Below are positions 14,991 to 27,655 of a stretch of 64,000 nucleotides of DNA, one piece after another. Where the stretch lies: NCBI GenBank assembly GCA_040954595.2, contig CM082586.2, positions 1,240,001 to 1,304,000 on the forward strand. The letters are read 5' to 3'. The notes beneath the pieces are model-generated. The model was given only the letters and a program-made list of their open reading frames with translations, did no database searches and was not told where the DNA came from. This stretch comes from Balanoglossus misakiensis. Taxonomy: Eukaryota; Hemichordata. How positions within the stretch are numbered: position 1 is the stretch's first letter; each line of letters begins with the position of its first letter. The position numbers and the translations under genes are program-made.

Positions 14991-17900
14991 CTGCAAATCA
15001 AAACAGTTACTTGATCGTTAAAATAGGCAAGAGGTGTTACATTTCGTTACACATGAATTAATAAAAGGGCTGCATACTTCTTACCTTTAACTACATTTGA
15101 TAATCACTTTAGACACCATGACAACAAATACCAGAATTAATATTCTTTAACTCCAGCACGTTAAACTAAAGCCAATCAGCGAAATATATTTTGCTGATTA
15201 TATCATAAATCAGAATAAAATGATAAATTAATCACATCACTAAAATGATTACTTTGGTGCCCTTAGGAAACTTATTCATGAGTTTTGAAATCTTTATATA
15301 CATCAAAGACAACTTTTTGACACTGTGTTCATTACATTATTAAGATATGAAAAAATTTAAGAGCAAATGCCCTGTAGACATTAAACGACTTAATATATTT
15401 TGTACTTCAAAGCTAGAGCAATGTACTGGAATGACCCAATCAGGAATATAAGTTCACAATCAAAATATTTGAGGTCACATCAGACGGAAAAATACACAAT
15501 GCAGTCAATAGTCTAATTCATGAAATTAGGACATATCATTCTCAAAGCTTATAATACAAGGTCAGTTATTACAATGTCATGCCATGTTTGCCTACAAAAG
15601 GGATCCCCGTGAAAATAACTTGATGTACCATATAACAGAGAAGTAAGCATCACTTAAAAATCAGGTTATGAATCCAATACTTTGATTATGATAGTATAAA
15701 TTGCAAAACCATTATTTATTTCTCTCTCATACAGTTTTAATACTGATCATGCACAATTTACAGATTTGGAACGATTTTCCTAAATCCTACATTTTAAAAA
15801 TGCATCCAGCTGAATACTGATGAACTACAAATCCCCTGTCCCCATCTCCACACTCATACCGCTGCAAGCCTAGAGGCATCTATGTATCGGCTACACAAAG
15901 CCCGACAAGCTAGACGCGAGTCAGAACCTTAAGATTGTCAATAATAGAAAAGTACTGAAAAAAACATGATCTTCTCATCACTGAGTCAGCCTGTCTGGAT
16001 GTTGGGCTGAACCATGTAGGAGTTGAAATCAAAGTGTGCACTGATGGATGTCCAACATGGCAGGAAAAAGAGCACTATAATTACAAATGAACAAACTTCA
16101 AATGTGAATATTCCGTGAAATCTATCTGTTACAATATGACCCTACTGTACTATTTGACAGGTGTGGTTCATGTAAATTAAGTCAAAATATGTGCCTGAGA
16201 AGACTCAAACACCAACATTATAGGGACACTGAGACAAAATTCCAGCTTATGGAACGTTATACTGCTGTACACTATAAGAACTTAGCCCTTGAACTGAAAA
16301 TTTACAGTAAATGTAAAGGAAAATACCTTTTGACTCGCCACATACGAGCACGGACAAATGTTATACTTAGCCATAATGACACATTTGCATGTCCTTAAAA
16401 TATCTGTCACATGTCTGTTTCAATTGACTGATGGTAATGATCAGACCCAAAGGCCTGTTATTATAACATATTGCAATTGAGACCAACATCATAAAATGAT
16501 ATCACACATATAAAAAGATCAGCTGTCAAACACAGAAACAGGTCCATTTTTTAAATTCGCATCAGTGCAAGCAAATAAAGTATTTTTTGGGTCATGCCGA
16601 TGGTGACATTTTTATGGCATTTTGATGTACAGAACATTAGCAAATGACAGCTTCTATAATACAAACTCATCCCATCTGTCCCCTGATATTTTGCATACAG
16701 TGAAGCCTTGTCACACACAAATAACAACTGTACAATGTATTTGCATATAGACAACATGTCACACAAACATTCATTTGTTTAATCAGTTTTCCATGAACAA
16801 AAACTAGAGCTAGTACACCCCACTCCAAAAAGAAATTCAATAATTCCAAGGCTGTCATAACAAAGCTCTCCTATTTTGAGCCAAAGCTGACCTTTACCAG
16901 GTGAATCCAATACCACATTGTGCACTTTAGACAAGAAAAACATCCCCGAAATTATTGAACACCACATGCAGGGTTGCTGGAAATGGCAACACGACTGACA
17001 TTTGTGTCTGAAAACCCTTGCAGCATTGAATGATTGGAAATTTCTGCCGCCCAACGGACATCAATAAATACTGCAACTCCTCAACTCCAACTAGGAAGCA
17101 ACCCCCAAATCAGCCCTGGAGAAAGATCAATAGTGCAGGTCCTGTGTTTCCCATGATGCACTTGCCGTCCAATAATCTTGCATGATACACTTTGAAAAGA
17201 TTTGCAGCAAATAACATTTGCATCTGCTCCAAAATATGAATTTGTACATAAAGGAGATCTGACAAAGAAAGTACTTAGAGAATAATGATGAAGCTAGGTG
17301 CGTTCAAGGTAAAATCAATGCATCTGAATCGATGGACAAATCAGCGTGCAACCTCTGCACTTTCACTTAAAGTCATTACACAACACACACACATATAATG
17401 TATGTTTTATATTTAGAACTCAGACAGTAGTGCCAACAGACAAATATCTGACATCCATCCATCAGAATTGATTTTCACCAGGTGTCCCTAGCTGAAAAAT
17501 CAATCCCTAACCTGGAGAGAAACACAATCAGCTATTCCGAGTTGCAAAACAAGATCTAGACAGAACACAAAACAAATCCAAAATAACACAACATTGATCT
17601 ATTTTTGTCAACTGGGGCAGTGACACTCTCCAAGCTGATCACTACTAATAAAACACAACAGATGTAATTGAAATGCCAATAAAATCGACATAACTTTTTC
17701 TCTTATACATATGACTGAATATCTTTGCCTTCATAAGGCATGATTATTAGTTTTATTGTCTTTTAAGAGAGAATTTGAAGAGCATATACTTATTACTATA
17801 ATCTAAAGTTGCCTTGAGCAAAATATGAGAAAATGTTTTGAGACTGATTTTTAAGGTACATATACCAACTTAAATGACAAACTTCGACAAGTCATGAAGG

Positions 17901-19931
17901 CTCATGTGGTATTTTGTTTTAATAACAACATGATATGATGTGTTTGAGTGGGACAAAATGTCATGCATCAAAGCGATTGAGAGAGTACCTTTAGCATTGC
18001 ACTGCGCAGGTACACCTATAAGCTCTGATCCTGACTTAATTAGCACGAGCACATATCAAGAACCAGACCCTTAGATTATCCAGCTAATCTTACAGACACT
18101 CGTGGTTTGCTTCCAGGAAAACAGCGGTGACTTGTTGATGAAAACATTCCTCTTCTATTGATCAAGCTTTGTGTCTGACGTATATGGAACCTACATGAAG
18201 CCTTATTAAAGCATGTTTTTCACGGAGTTTAATTTTCCTGGTAACACAACCGTATAATACGCCTTCAACCGAGTGGATTAAGGAATTCAATTAATTACTG
18301 CGGTAGTTTCAGATTATAAACTGTCCTGCACAATTTACTGCACTTGTTGTTTTTCAGTGTCACTGCAATCTTCACAAATATCAGGATCAACATGTTTTAA
18401 CCTTGACCTTAATCTTCTGCTAGGATATTTCTGTGATAACTTTTCAAGATTAATTGTGAACTATGGCTGTAAAGCCAAAACGATTTCCTTGCATCAGTTC
18501 AAGACACTTCTATGGAGACATTGCATTAGTCACCAGGTTAGGGTGATACACTGTAACCACTTGATGGAAGTACTGAACATTTGCAAATCAAGATGGCGAC
18601 GTTAACGTTCCATTTCGACTGCAGTTTTCTGATATTTGCGCTTTTTAGTAGAACATGCCCCACTAGTCAAATATACAGGCAGGTGCCTGGGGATTTATGG
18701 CAAAACGTGAAGACAGTCTTCCATGTTTAAAATTCATTTTAAATATCACGTAAATAATTGTATACCCACTTAAAGTTGTGGGAAGGAGTACAACCACCCA
18801 CACACCCACTGCACCATCTGAAATCAAAAACCATGATTTTGTGCCGTACGGTTGCTAGCACGCAGTAATTTTTTGATTCAACGATTTTGAATTTTTCCCA
18901 AACATGTTTATCCCACTGTGCTGACAACTAAAAATTTCAAGAACTGTCTACATCAGCATACAGTACTTTTCGCGACATTCAGATGGTACATCTTCGGCCG
19001 GCCACACTGTATGTGCCTGGCGATATAAAATCTGTTGACAGTATCATGTCTGTACTGTTGCCAAGGTTTTCAATGGAAGAATGCAGTAAGAAAACCTAAG
19101 AAAAAAATCTAGAAATGATTTCACTCACCAGCTTAGGAATAATGAAGATATGTTTGACTATTGTCACAGCCATGATGCTTTGTGGACAGAGTGAATAAAA
19201 TGTCACCAGCTGAGCGGGGGAAAAAATAAAACCCCAAAAGCCTGTAGCGATGCCTCAATTAACCCAACCAGAGCAAGATTGGAAGATATGCCCGAGATGT
19301 TCCACAGCCACTCTTTCGAGCCCCCGTCAGTATCTCACGTGAGAAGTAAATGCAATTCCTTGAAAACACTCAAGAGGGCTTTTTTTCTCAGTAACTACAG
19401 CAACGCAATGCAGACCACCTTTAACATCACAACATCTCAGACTCCAGGCACTTGAAAAGGAAAAAAAGCCTTAGCTTCTCTCTGTTCATGGGGAGATGCT
19501 ATCTCTCAAACCGCTTTGCTTGATCAATCATCTATGCGTCGCTTATACCCCAACCATCAGCCTTACAGCAACCAAGTTTGCAACCAATCAAACTCAAGAA
19601 ATGCTGTACACTAGGATTTGTTGGCAACGCGCGGAATACTTTTTGTCATCTCCTAAAAATTGATTTTGTCGTGCACAGGATATCAGGGAATAAATCAATC
19701 ACGACCGAGTCATCTTGTTTCATGCTCTTCACTTATGCATGACAGTTTAACGATGCATGGCAAAAGAGACTTATACAAAAACCCACAGACGGAAAACAGA
19801 CGCCAGATCGACAATACAAACAGACAGGTCAACATCTGACTCATCCAACATAATCATTTTCTTTGAATTCTATAATGTGAAAAAAGATAAAAATTCACAA
19901 TTGATGCGAATGGAGTAAGCAGAAAGGGGCA

Positions 19932-20049
19932 AATCTCAACAGATATTAAAATATGTGCATAAATTATCATAATGTCTCAACATCAGCCAACCAGGCAAAT
20001 TTTCATCTCAACAGATATCAATATGAACATAAATTATCATAATGTCTCA
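19932..20049. repeat. Imperfect tandem duplication (period about 70-72 bp)
   Basis: ATCTCAACAGATAT recurs 72 bp on, and AAATTATCATAATGTCTCA recurs 70 bp on, with about 2 bp lost between. The second copy ends in a further doubled AATGTCTCAC. Confidence 0.85.
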
Positions 20050-21367
20050 CAATGTCTCACTATGTTACTTGCAACAAATTCCCAAAGCCAGATATCATTC
20101 TTTGCCATGTAGAGATGTATCATTGACGGTTAAAATCAGCTAATGTTCAGGCAAATAAAAAATTCAGATTTGGGCGTAAATAGTAGACTAAAGATTTAGC
20201 CAATAAATGCAAACAGAGAGTACTACATATTTTTTTTACATAATAGGTCAAAACTTTATATGTTGTATCAATATATGCATGAAAATGATGGTTGAACCAT
20301 GTATGGATTCCTGGAAATTTCCTGCCCTCTGAGAAATGTGAAAAAACACTACTGCAAACAACACTTTTTCCAAGAAAACCCAATTTCACTTGGGGCGCTG
20401 TGAAAAAGACTTACATTAAACTTTCAAAACGAAAACATAAATTGGAAGCCAGCAGTCACACTTCAGTGACAAAGACACGATACAATCTATTGAACTTTTA
20501 CATCAGGTAACCAATCGGAACATCAAGAGCAAGATAAAAATCAGACAGAATGTGTTGCCATGCCAACAGTCTTAATGGATGCCAACTGTGCTTTGAAGTT
20601 CTTTTCTCCCCATGGAGCGATTTCTCAGTAGTGGGTTTTGTTGGACAGAATGCTAGCGTCATCGATTAATACTTGAGACTTTCTAAGAATAAGTACAATC
20701 TATACTGATGCCCTATACATAGTAACAGTGGCAGCCAATTTTAGCAATGATTGATTTGCAACGTAATTCTTACTCTACATGGTATGATGTTAAGAGTTCT
20801 CAAGACAAAGTTGGTGTACCGTGTACTATATATTTTTTTCTTTTCCATCAATAAGGCACAGGTGGTGTTATTCCCAACAATCCCGACAGAGAACAATGTA
20901 TTACCACATGAAAAGAGTAATATGCAGTCTTCATACTCGGCTTTAAGTATTTTTGTTCATTTCCAAGTTATCATGAATCCACCTGCTAATTGTTTTTTGT
21001 TTAGCAGCAGTTGCCAAACATGTCTTAGCTCTAATTTTGTCCACATTCTATTTTAATGGTCATTTAAAGTACAGATCAGAGGATGTCAAGAGTAAATTCT
21101 TGATGACCAATGATGATGATGCCTCAACTGAATGGACCAAACGTTGGCACTATCTGAACGTAACAATCTAACGAGCGCCCTCTATCAGACAAACCTAAAA
21201 CTTACCTGTGATACAAGTTTTGCCGTTTATGCAATGTTTTGTGGGGCAATACGACATGTTAAAGTTTGATTTTGATTGCACTCTACACTCTGACAGAAAT
21301 TGATCACACATTACATCATACTGTATTATCATACATGCAGTCTAAAGCTGAAGTCACAAGGACCTCT

Positions 21368-21378
21368 CCCCCCCCCCC
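21368..21378 (+). repeat. Poly-C tract
   Basis: This is an uninterrupted run of about 11 C after CTCT, in RIM intron 10. Confidence 0.85.
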
Positions 21379-21949
21379 CTTCATAACAATTACCCCACGT
21401 AGCCTCCAGACTTGCGTTAACTACCGACTCATTTGCACCAATTACCAGTTCACAGGCTCCTCGAGAAAAGCACACAAGCGCCGATTTCTCCCACTTTTCA
21501 AATATCCTTTGGCGCTCATGCAAAGGTTAAAATGTCCTCATTGAAACTAATACTGGCATTTACGTTACACATCTAAGTAGATCCACAACCGATCTTATCT
21601 CATTGAAATGCAAAACACATGAGTGCTCACTGGAAAGTTGGCTGAGGGCTCCTCTTGTTTGCTTTATCTCACATTCTGACATTTTCATGTAAGTGTGCCG
21701 GTTTGATATTTTACTAAAAAGCTAACATGCCCTTTTCTACTTTTCTTTAAAGTTCACCTCAAAATATCTTTTATTTTTATCACAGTGAAGCTTTCATCAG
21801 TACTGATGTAACTGGAAAATTTCAAAATGGATAATTTGGGGTTTCTAACAATTCTAGACCAATTTTTACACCGTCCTAACAATGTCCCTGGTTGTTTTTA
21901 ACCCCTTCCACCCCAGTTCCCTACACAACAAACAAGGGAAGACACTAAC

Positions 21950-22112
21950 CTCGCCGAGGAACTCATTGGCACCAAATCGATCAAAATCCCAGGTGGTGAC
22001 TTCCAGCGTTGAACCACGAAACTCAGCTCTCTTCAAATCCCACATGAATGTCTGGTTCCACTTGGGATTGTTGCTCTTGGCGATGGTCTTTGTCCTCCGC
22101 TTCGTCTTGTCA
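21950..22112 (-). CDS. RIMS: RIM exon 10: second part of the C2A domain
   Basis: The acceptor is GTTGTCATAG|TGACAA and the donor GGCGAG|GTTAGT, phase 2 in and phase 0 out. It encodes residues 1035-1088, DKTKRRTKTIAKSNNPKWNQ followed by TFMWDLKRAEFRG and LEVTTWDFDRFGANEFLGE. KRRTKT-xK...PKWNQTF is identical in style to vertebrate RIM. Loop 3 differs: the vertebrate proteins have WDQARVREEESEFLGE, whereas this one has the synaptotagmin-like DFDRF with Asp1076 and Asp1078. Confidence 0.96.
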
Positions 22113-22893
22113 CTATGACAACACAAAGAGAAAATGAACAGTGAATTATGGATTATTTTCACCTCGATAATTAAGAAAAAGTTTACCACAGATACACCAG
22201 TTCATACTGCACTGTACTCTTCGCTTTCATGTTCAGTCGGCCTACCTTAATCCAGCATCCAAGACCAACAATCATTACAAGACTTTTCTGCGCTCTACGA
22301 CAATCCTTCTGAATCATGCATCTAATGTATTCTCAGTCCCTACACAATTATCAATCATCCTTCCCATATCTGTTATCTCACAAAACAATCATGCAATTTC
22401 TCATCTTGTCAATTTGCCATTCCCATTTTCTGAGAATGCCATCCTGAAGCTCAGAGAGATAGCCTGTCAGCTATCACATTCAATCGACGGCTAATGATGG
22501 CTTGATGAGAGTAATAAGAGACAATTGTAGTCGTCCGGTAATAAATGTTGCCATGTAAACTGTCATTCTAGCGATATGCATGAGAGGAGCCCAGTTGCAG
22601 TTACTGGTGATGAAAGAGCTCCCATCTCTATATATCTCTTGGAACAACAATAATTGAAAAAAGGAATGTTTTTTCCCTGGTGACCTACATGTATGGCTTA
22701 TGATAATTTTTCAAGATAAAAAAGGTTTCTACAATGCTCCAGGTATACATGTATCCTTAACAAGATGACACTTGCTGCTTTAAGAGGAGTTCTCTGGCCA
22801 CATGCCTCTTACTACAGCTGACAAGTAACATCTCAGATTCCCTGTGTTACTTTACCTCTCCTCCGCAACTAATGTATATTTTTGTCGACTTAC
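22113..22893 (-). other. RIM intron 9 (781 bp), inside C2A
   Basis: It splits the C2A codon at PDR|S. Two TACATGTA octamers lie 60 bp apart (22686, 22746). No other feature is recognised. Confidence 0.8.
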
Positions 22894-23024
22894 CTTCTGT
22901 CCGGCAGAACATACATTTTGACGTAAGGATTTCTTCGTTCCATGTGTTCTTTGTGAGGCAGAGTTTCTGCACTGAGTATTGTAACAACCAGCTGCTGCAG
23001 TGTATTATCGTACCACATCTTAAT
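22894..23024 (-). CDS. RIMS: RIM exon 9: first half of the C2A domain
   Basis: The acceptor is CTTGCCAACAG|ATTAAG and the donor GACAGAAG|GTAAGT, phase 0 in and phase 2 out. It encodes residues 991-1033: IKMWYDNTLQQLVVTILSAE, TLPHKEHMER, then RNPYVKMYVLPDR. Vertebrate RIM has VKLWYDKVGHQLIVNVL and RNPYVKMYFLPDRSDK. The C2 calcium loop 1 aspartates are absent: LPHK stands where synaptotagmin has the first Asp, and RNPYVK has Asn where synaptotagmin has SDPYVK. This agrees with RIM C2A being regarded as a domain that does not bind calcium in the usual way. Confidence 0.96.
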
Positions 23025-23342
23025 CTGTTGGCAAGATAGGACAGATTTAAAACATTACAAATTCAAACTTTAGGTGAGTTAATTGGTGGGTATACACAAG
23101 CATGCTATCAACTTCTGATTGTGGTAAAAACCGTTGTAAATTTAAATATGAACAAGTCAGTAATATAAACAGGTGCCACACCCTTTTATTCAACTGCCCA
23201 TTGCAAGATTACACAACTACATGTATCCTGGGATGCACACAGATTTTAAAATCCCCAAGTCAAAACAATGTCATTTGTCAAATAAAGATAAGCTACTGGG
23301 GTTAACAATGATACAGTCGTTGGTAAAAAGTGGAGGACAAAC
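23025..23342 (-). other. RIM intron 8 (318 bp)
   Basis: This short intron lies between the linker and C2A. One TACATGTA octamer is present at 23218. Nothing else is seen. Confidence 0.8.
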
Positions 23343-23488
23343 CTGTAACTTTCCCAAACTGTGAAGGGATGTAGGTCTATTACCCGGTGGCGTTGGACTA
23401 CCTGGTGATGTGATGGTCACAGAAGGCCGCCGTGGTTTTGAAGGTTCCTCATCTTCTTTCATTTTACCTGAGTCGTAGCCGCTTGATG
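23343..23488 (-). CDS. RIMS: RIM exon 8: Ser/Pro-rich linker before C2A
   Basis: The acceptor chosen is GTCTTGTCGGCAG|CATCAA and the donor TTACAG|GTTTGT, phase 1 in and phase 0 out (146 nt). It encodes residues 943-990, SSGYDSGKMKEDEEPSKPRR then PSVTITSPGSPTPPG and ending GKLQ. Vertebrate RIM has SSSSSFESQKMDRPSISVTS followed by PMSPG, so the match is clear. A second possible acceptor 35 nt upstream (GCGAG|AAACTG) is also phase-compatible but lacks a pyrimidine tract. An internal CAG|GTAAAATG at 23468/23467 resembles a donor but would break the frame. Confidence 0.82.
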
Positions 23489-24863
23489 CTGCCGACAAGA
23501 CAATGGGGTCATCAGTTTCTCGCATTTCACAGTGAAATAATGTGCTTTCATCACAACAATGGAAAACCCGATCCAATATTGTTAAAGGGCTATGATCTCA
23601 AATTTTAATTTGCAACAGCATTTTATGCATGATGTAAAGCAAGTACAGTAATTCTAACTGTATTTAATATTTGTTTCTAAACATAATTTTTTTTACAGTT
23701 TATATTGTTTTAATTCTGTAAAATTAAGATGTTAAAAATTTAATAATTACTGGTATTAATCAAATATGGTTTCATTCTGATCAAACAAATTCTATGATGT
23801 TAGCAATACAATGAAGCTGTATAATTCTTGCACTAGGTGATCTTGAACATGTCCTTGCTATCTAAATTTGGACTCCAGATGGCGCCATAACTCCCATGAG
23901 CCTCCTTTTTTGCCACGGTTACTAATTGCGCAGTCATAAAAAGTACACAGCAATGGTTATAAATAATTCATTCTCAATAAGCAGGCAAAAAGTATGCATG
24001 TGACAGTGATAAATTGTCTGTAATTAGTGCCAGACCTTGCAAACTGATCATCTAATTCTGATGGCCGATATTCAGTTGATGAAGTTACTTCAATTATCAA
24101 CACTCGCATAAAAATTTCAATCGTACGATCTTTGATGACCGTGAGACCGCACTGTAATGCGACCTGAACTTCGACCCCACCACTGAACTCATTTGCCATG
24201 GTTGGTCAATTATCAATATCAAACAAATTACATCTTGCTTTTCAATTATTTATAAATTTCGTGCCATGTACTTAACCACAACTGTGGCACTAAATTTCCA
24301 TAAAAATTTGCGTGAAGGCGAATTTTATGACTGCATCATGAAAAAAATACCACATCTAAGATAAAATTTGAAAATGTTTAATGATAGTACCAGAAATTGA
24401 CACAATTGGCACTGCAAACAAAATAAATGCATCACATCAATCATTTAGTACAATCTATACTCATTACTCATTCTTCCATTCTCCCCCCCCCCCCCCCCCC
24501 CCACACACACACACATTTTAGGGTAAACACAGATACATGTGAAAACATAATCACAAACACAGACATAAATGCAAAAACTAAACAAGGGAAAAATTAAGAG
24601 GATCGTGAGCTGTAACTTGTGATGATTAACAAAAAATATATGTTTTATCACAAAACAGAAAGGATGCTTTTATTGTCTGTTTCTTTCAAGAAACTAGCAT
24701 GTAAGCTGATTTTATAAATCATCAAAAGTTACCAACACAGGCAAGACTGAATTAATCACCATCTACAGAGAACACACCCAAGATCAGAATAAATAACATT
24801 TATAAGAAAACAGGAAAAGAGATGGAAATTATTAGTAACAGAGGGGATACTAACAAGACTTAC
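23489..24863 (-). other. RIM intron 7 (about 1.4 kb)
   Basis: This contains the C/AC microsatellite at 24483-24514 and an 80-codon minus-strand frame around 23957-24199 that lacks a convincing acceptor. Otherwise it is AT-rich and unremarkable. Confidence 0.75.
24483..24514 (+). repeat. Poly-C followed by AC dinucleotide repeat
   Basis: About 20 C are followed by about six AC units. On the RIM (minus) strand this reads (GT)n then G20. Confidence 0.95.
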
Positions 24864-24928
24864 TGAGGCTGGCTCTTTTCGATATTATATCACGGTTTTG
24901 TTTCTCTGGAAGGCCAGGTCCAATGTCA
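24864..24928 (-). CDS. RIMS: RIM exon 7: PDZ-C2A linker
   Basis: This is a 65-nt exon with acceptor TTTTTTTAACAG|TGACAT and donor AGCCTCA|GTAAGT, phase 2 in and phase 1 out. After completing Gly920 it encodes DIGPGLPEKQNRDIISKRAS plus L (921-941). Vertebrate RIM has GDIPRIP at the same junction, so the GDI start and the phase agree. The rest is not conserved. Confidence rests on the long pyrimidine tract, the perfect donor, the phase match on both sides and the GDI match. Confidence 0.85.
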
Positions 24929-25549
24929 CTGTTAAAAAAAGTGCAGCGAGCAAAGAAGAGTTGTGAGTTAGTATCCAGGGCAACCGAAATACTTGATGCT
25001 TGGGGGCGCTCTCCGCTATCAGTAACTCTTTTCCAGAACCGATACCGGAGAGGGCCACAAGCGTCGAATACTCCAGTCTTTTTTATAAAAAGCATGTGAT
25101 TAAGTTTATCAGTGTTGCTATCTGAGAAAGTTTACTTGAAGATGCGATAGAAGCTTTGAAAGAGAATGATGGCTTACCACGAGATTGGTTAATTTTATTT
25201 TTGTTTTGATACAGTTTTGTCATTGCTAGTTATTTAAACATGATTGAGAGAATGGAGATAAAATATTTGTTGTGTGCCACTGATTAAGTCCTTTACCACC
25301 ACAGAAAAAAATCCTTTAATTTTGAGAGAAAAAAAGTCATTAACCATCAATGCACACACACGCTAACAAGCGTGAATGGTGTTCTGCTAACTCATCCAAA
25401 CCATCACACAGTAAAGTACATAGGTATGTGTCACTATAGTCCTGTGTTTCTGTATGCAGGTCATGGATGATTCCATTTTATTTACAGGGTGGACAACAGG
25501 GATCATCCGATCAATCCCAATGCTCTATGATGGAGAAGAGCATGCTTAC
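24929..25549 (-). other. RIM intron 6 (621 bp)
   Basis: This is the interval between the PDZ end and linker exon 7. No feature beyond the splice sites is seen. Confidence 0.75.
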
Positions 25550-25673
25550 CCCATTGCTCTTGCTACCACCAGTTCAACCAGTGGTTCTGATTTGGAATCA
25601 AGCACAATGTCATAGACCTCATCAAAAGTGGCCCCTTGTAGATTTCTGCCATTCCAATTTAGCACCTCATCCC
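25550..25673 (-). CDS. RIMS: RIM exon 6: second part of the PDZ domain
   Basis: The acceptor is TCTCTCGCAG|GGGATG and the donor GCAATGG|G followed by GTAAGC, phase 1 in and phase 2 out (124 nt). It encodes residues 880-919: DEVLNWNGRNLQGATFDEV, then YDIVLDSKSEPLVELVVARAM. Vertebrate RIM has DEVLEWNGRLLQGATFEEVY followed by LVVSRPIG, so this is the end of the PDZ fold: the last helix, which lines the ligand groove, and the last strand. The exon is too short and split to give a long open frame on its own and was found by reading for the expected DEVLxWNG. Confidence 0.95.
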
Positions 25674-27435
25674 CTGCGAGAGAGAAAAAATCAAAGCAGA
25701 AAGACTTTACTTTACATCACCAGCATAACCCAGAATTTCACTCTGAAAAGGAAATATTTATTTCACAATTTCTCAGTCAAACAACAAGAGAATGTTGCAC
25801 TGCAGTGATGCCCTTGGAAATCATCTGATCAAACGTTGGCGTCTGAATCTTTGATGATGAATGGCACTGACTTTCAAAGAAAACAGACAGACATGAACTC
25901 TGTTGGATTGTACTTTGCACGACCATGACACTGAGAGTTATAATAAACTGTAATCACAATACACCATACGGTCAATTAACTCTGCCAGTCATTCACGCAG
26001 CTGTGTACAACCACAGATATCAACCATTCGTGGCGTACGTGTCACTGACGTTTCAGAATGGTCCAAACTGTATAAAAAAAATCCCTATCTGCATGTCAGT
26101 ACACACCAAAAGTGCAATACTATAAAAATAAATTGTACATCACGACACACGGATATAAAATGTATTGCTCCATTTTTAATGACGATGTGTGACCATATTT
26201 CCAAGTGGTGTATCTCTCTCCTCTTGTTTATCTCCAACCGCCAACTAAATCCATATATGGCCTCGATATCACGAATGAATCTAGATCGCAGTGAACTTGT
26301 TCTTGAAGAGGTTAACGACACTGCAAACACTTCACGGCCTGTACGCTTTGAGCTGTTTCCATGACAAGGATATATGCAGGTCGCGAGCACAGAGAATGTC
26401 AATAGAAAAAGACAGATTATCGCTGTTGAACACTCACTCGATCGATACGATATTGTAGCCGAAGTCAACTTAGAAACTGTACAAATAACATCAGAGCTGG
26501 TCACCAAGAAGGACAAAAGAGCAATTTTGGGCTAATTTCAGAATTAAAACATTTTGAATATTTAGCTCTCGATGCAGAATTTCAAAAAGTTTCTTAGATG
26601 ACATCTCACTCATGTCACTCAACAAATTCAGGAGTAATTACTCCCTATGAAAAGTTACTTCAAATACGCTATCACCCCTATTTTCCAAGGGATGGTACAA
26701 CCATGCCAAACAATGGGACTTTCGTCGAGAGAAAAGGTGAATCAAGAACACAGTGAACTGTGTTCGATGTCATTACTGAAACCTGGCATATGTTCTGAAC
26801 CATTTCCATGACAACAGTTTCATGCAGGTCACGGACAAAAGAAAACTGCTGATCTCCATTTGTGATAGATTATTGCCATTGTGTCCTTTGGGCAAACAAT
26901 AAACTTTGTGGTTCCATAATGTCAAATTGAGAATTCATTAATATTTTACATCACTCAGGGAAGCAAAATTGAAAATGAAAAAGAAATATATATGTCCACA
27001 TTGTCTTATATTGCAGAGTATCTACATTTGAGACCAAAGGACCTTTTATCATGAAATACACTTTTCCATAAGCAAATCTTATGGCAACACAAGAGCCACC
27101 ATTAACATGAACTAAAAAAAGCAAGCAGAAACATGTCATTGCATTAGCTTTCCCACCATCAGATGCCTGCGTGCGACGTACAGAAAATCCATAACGAGGC
27201 GTTCTTAGCTGGGGTTCGTTTTATTCTAAAAATAGCATATAGCTCACAACAGCTGTCTATTGTGATCACCTGACTGCTGCCAAGGATAAAATATCACCAT
27301 AGATTAATTGCACCAGGCAGTTCAACCTTTATGCAGAAAAAATCCATTAGAAAATCTGCTCATTCTTTTGTAAAAAACCTGTGATAATAGGAGAAATGTC
27401 AGTCTTTCCATGGTCTCTGCCAGAAGTAAACTCAC
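25674..27435 (-). other. RIM intron 5 (about 1.8 kb), inside the PDZ domain
   Basis: This splits the PDZ after Gly in RAG|D. It contains a 143-codon minus-strand frame (26085-26516) without recognisable content, and two loosely similar segments near 26340 and 26810 that share TTTCCATGACAA and ATGCAGGTC. No exon is supported. Confidence 0.75.
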
Positions 27436-27655
27436 CTGCTCGGAGATGTCCAACAGTGTCTGCTATACTGCCTTTCTTGACTTTGGTGATGAACGCTGAC
27501 AGTTTGCCGTCGTTTGTCATCTTGCCACCAACCACCTTCAGTCCGAGTATTGCACTGGAGTCCCTTGGAGGTGTCCCATCTCGGCTCACTTTCTTCAGGA
27601 CCATGTGGCCAATCAGTCGGTTGTTGTCCAGGTCGGGTTGCCAGGTTACCGGATG
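27436..27655 (-). CDS. RIMS: RIM exon 5: first part of the PDZ domain
   Basis: The acceptor is TTGTTCCATAG|CATCCG and the donor CGAGCAG|GTGAGT, phase 0 in and phase 1 out. It encodes residues 806-878, HPVTWQPDLDNNRLIGHM and on. HPVTWQP is the conserved lead-in to the RIM PDZ. The carboxylate-binding loop is in SAILGLKVVGGKM, and the later part ITKVKKGSIADTVGHLRAG matches vertebrate RIM almost residue for residue. In the family this domain binds the C termini of CaV2 calcium channels and of ELKS/CAST. Exon 6 completes the domain. Confidence 0.96.

Larger units (their letters stand above)
14991..21949 (-). other. RIM intron 10 (about 7 kb), inside C2A
   Basis: It separates FLGE from VLVDL. It contains an imperfect tandem duplication at 19932-20049 and a C tract at 21368-21378. 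I found no additional exon, although a small cassette exon cannot be excluded. Confidence 0.75.

Noticed and set aside
23957-24199. Possible linker exon (SSTEYRPSELDDQFAR) with a donor-like AAG|GTCTGG
   Set aside because: No pyrimidine-rich acceptor precedes it, and exons 7 and 8 already join in phase without it.
26085-26516. 143-codon minus-strand frame in intron 5
   Set aside because: No domain, no matching splice sites, and a length within what chance gives in this window.
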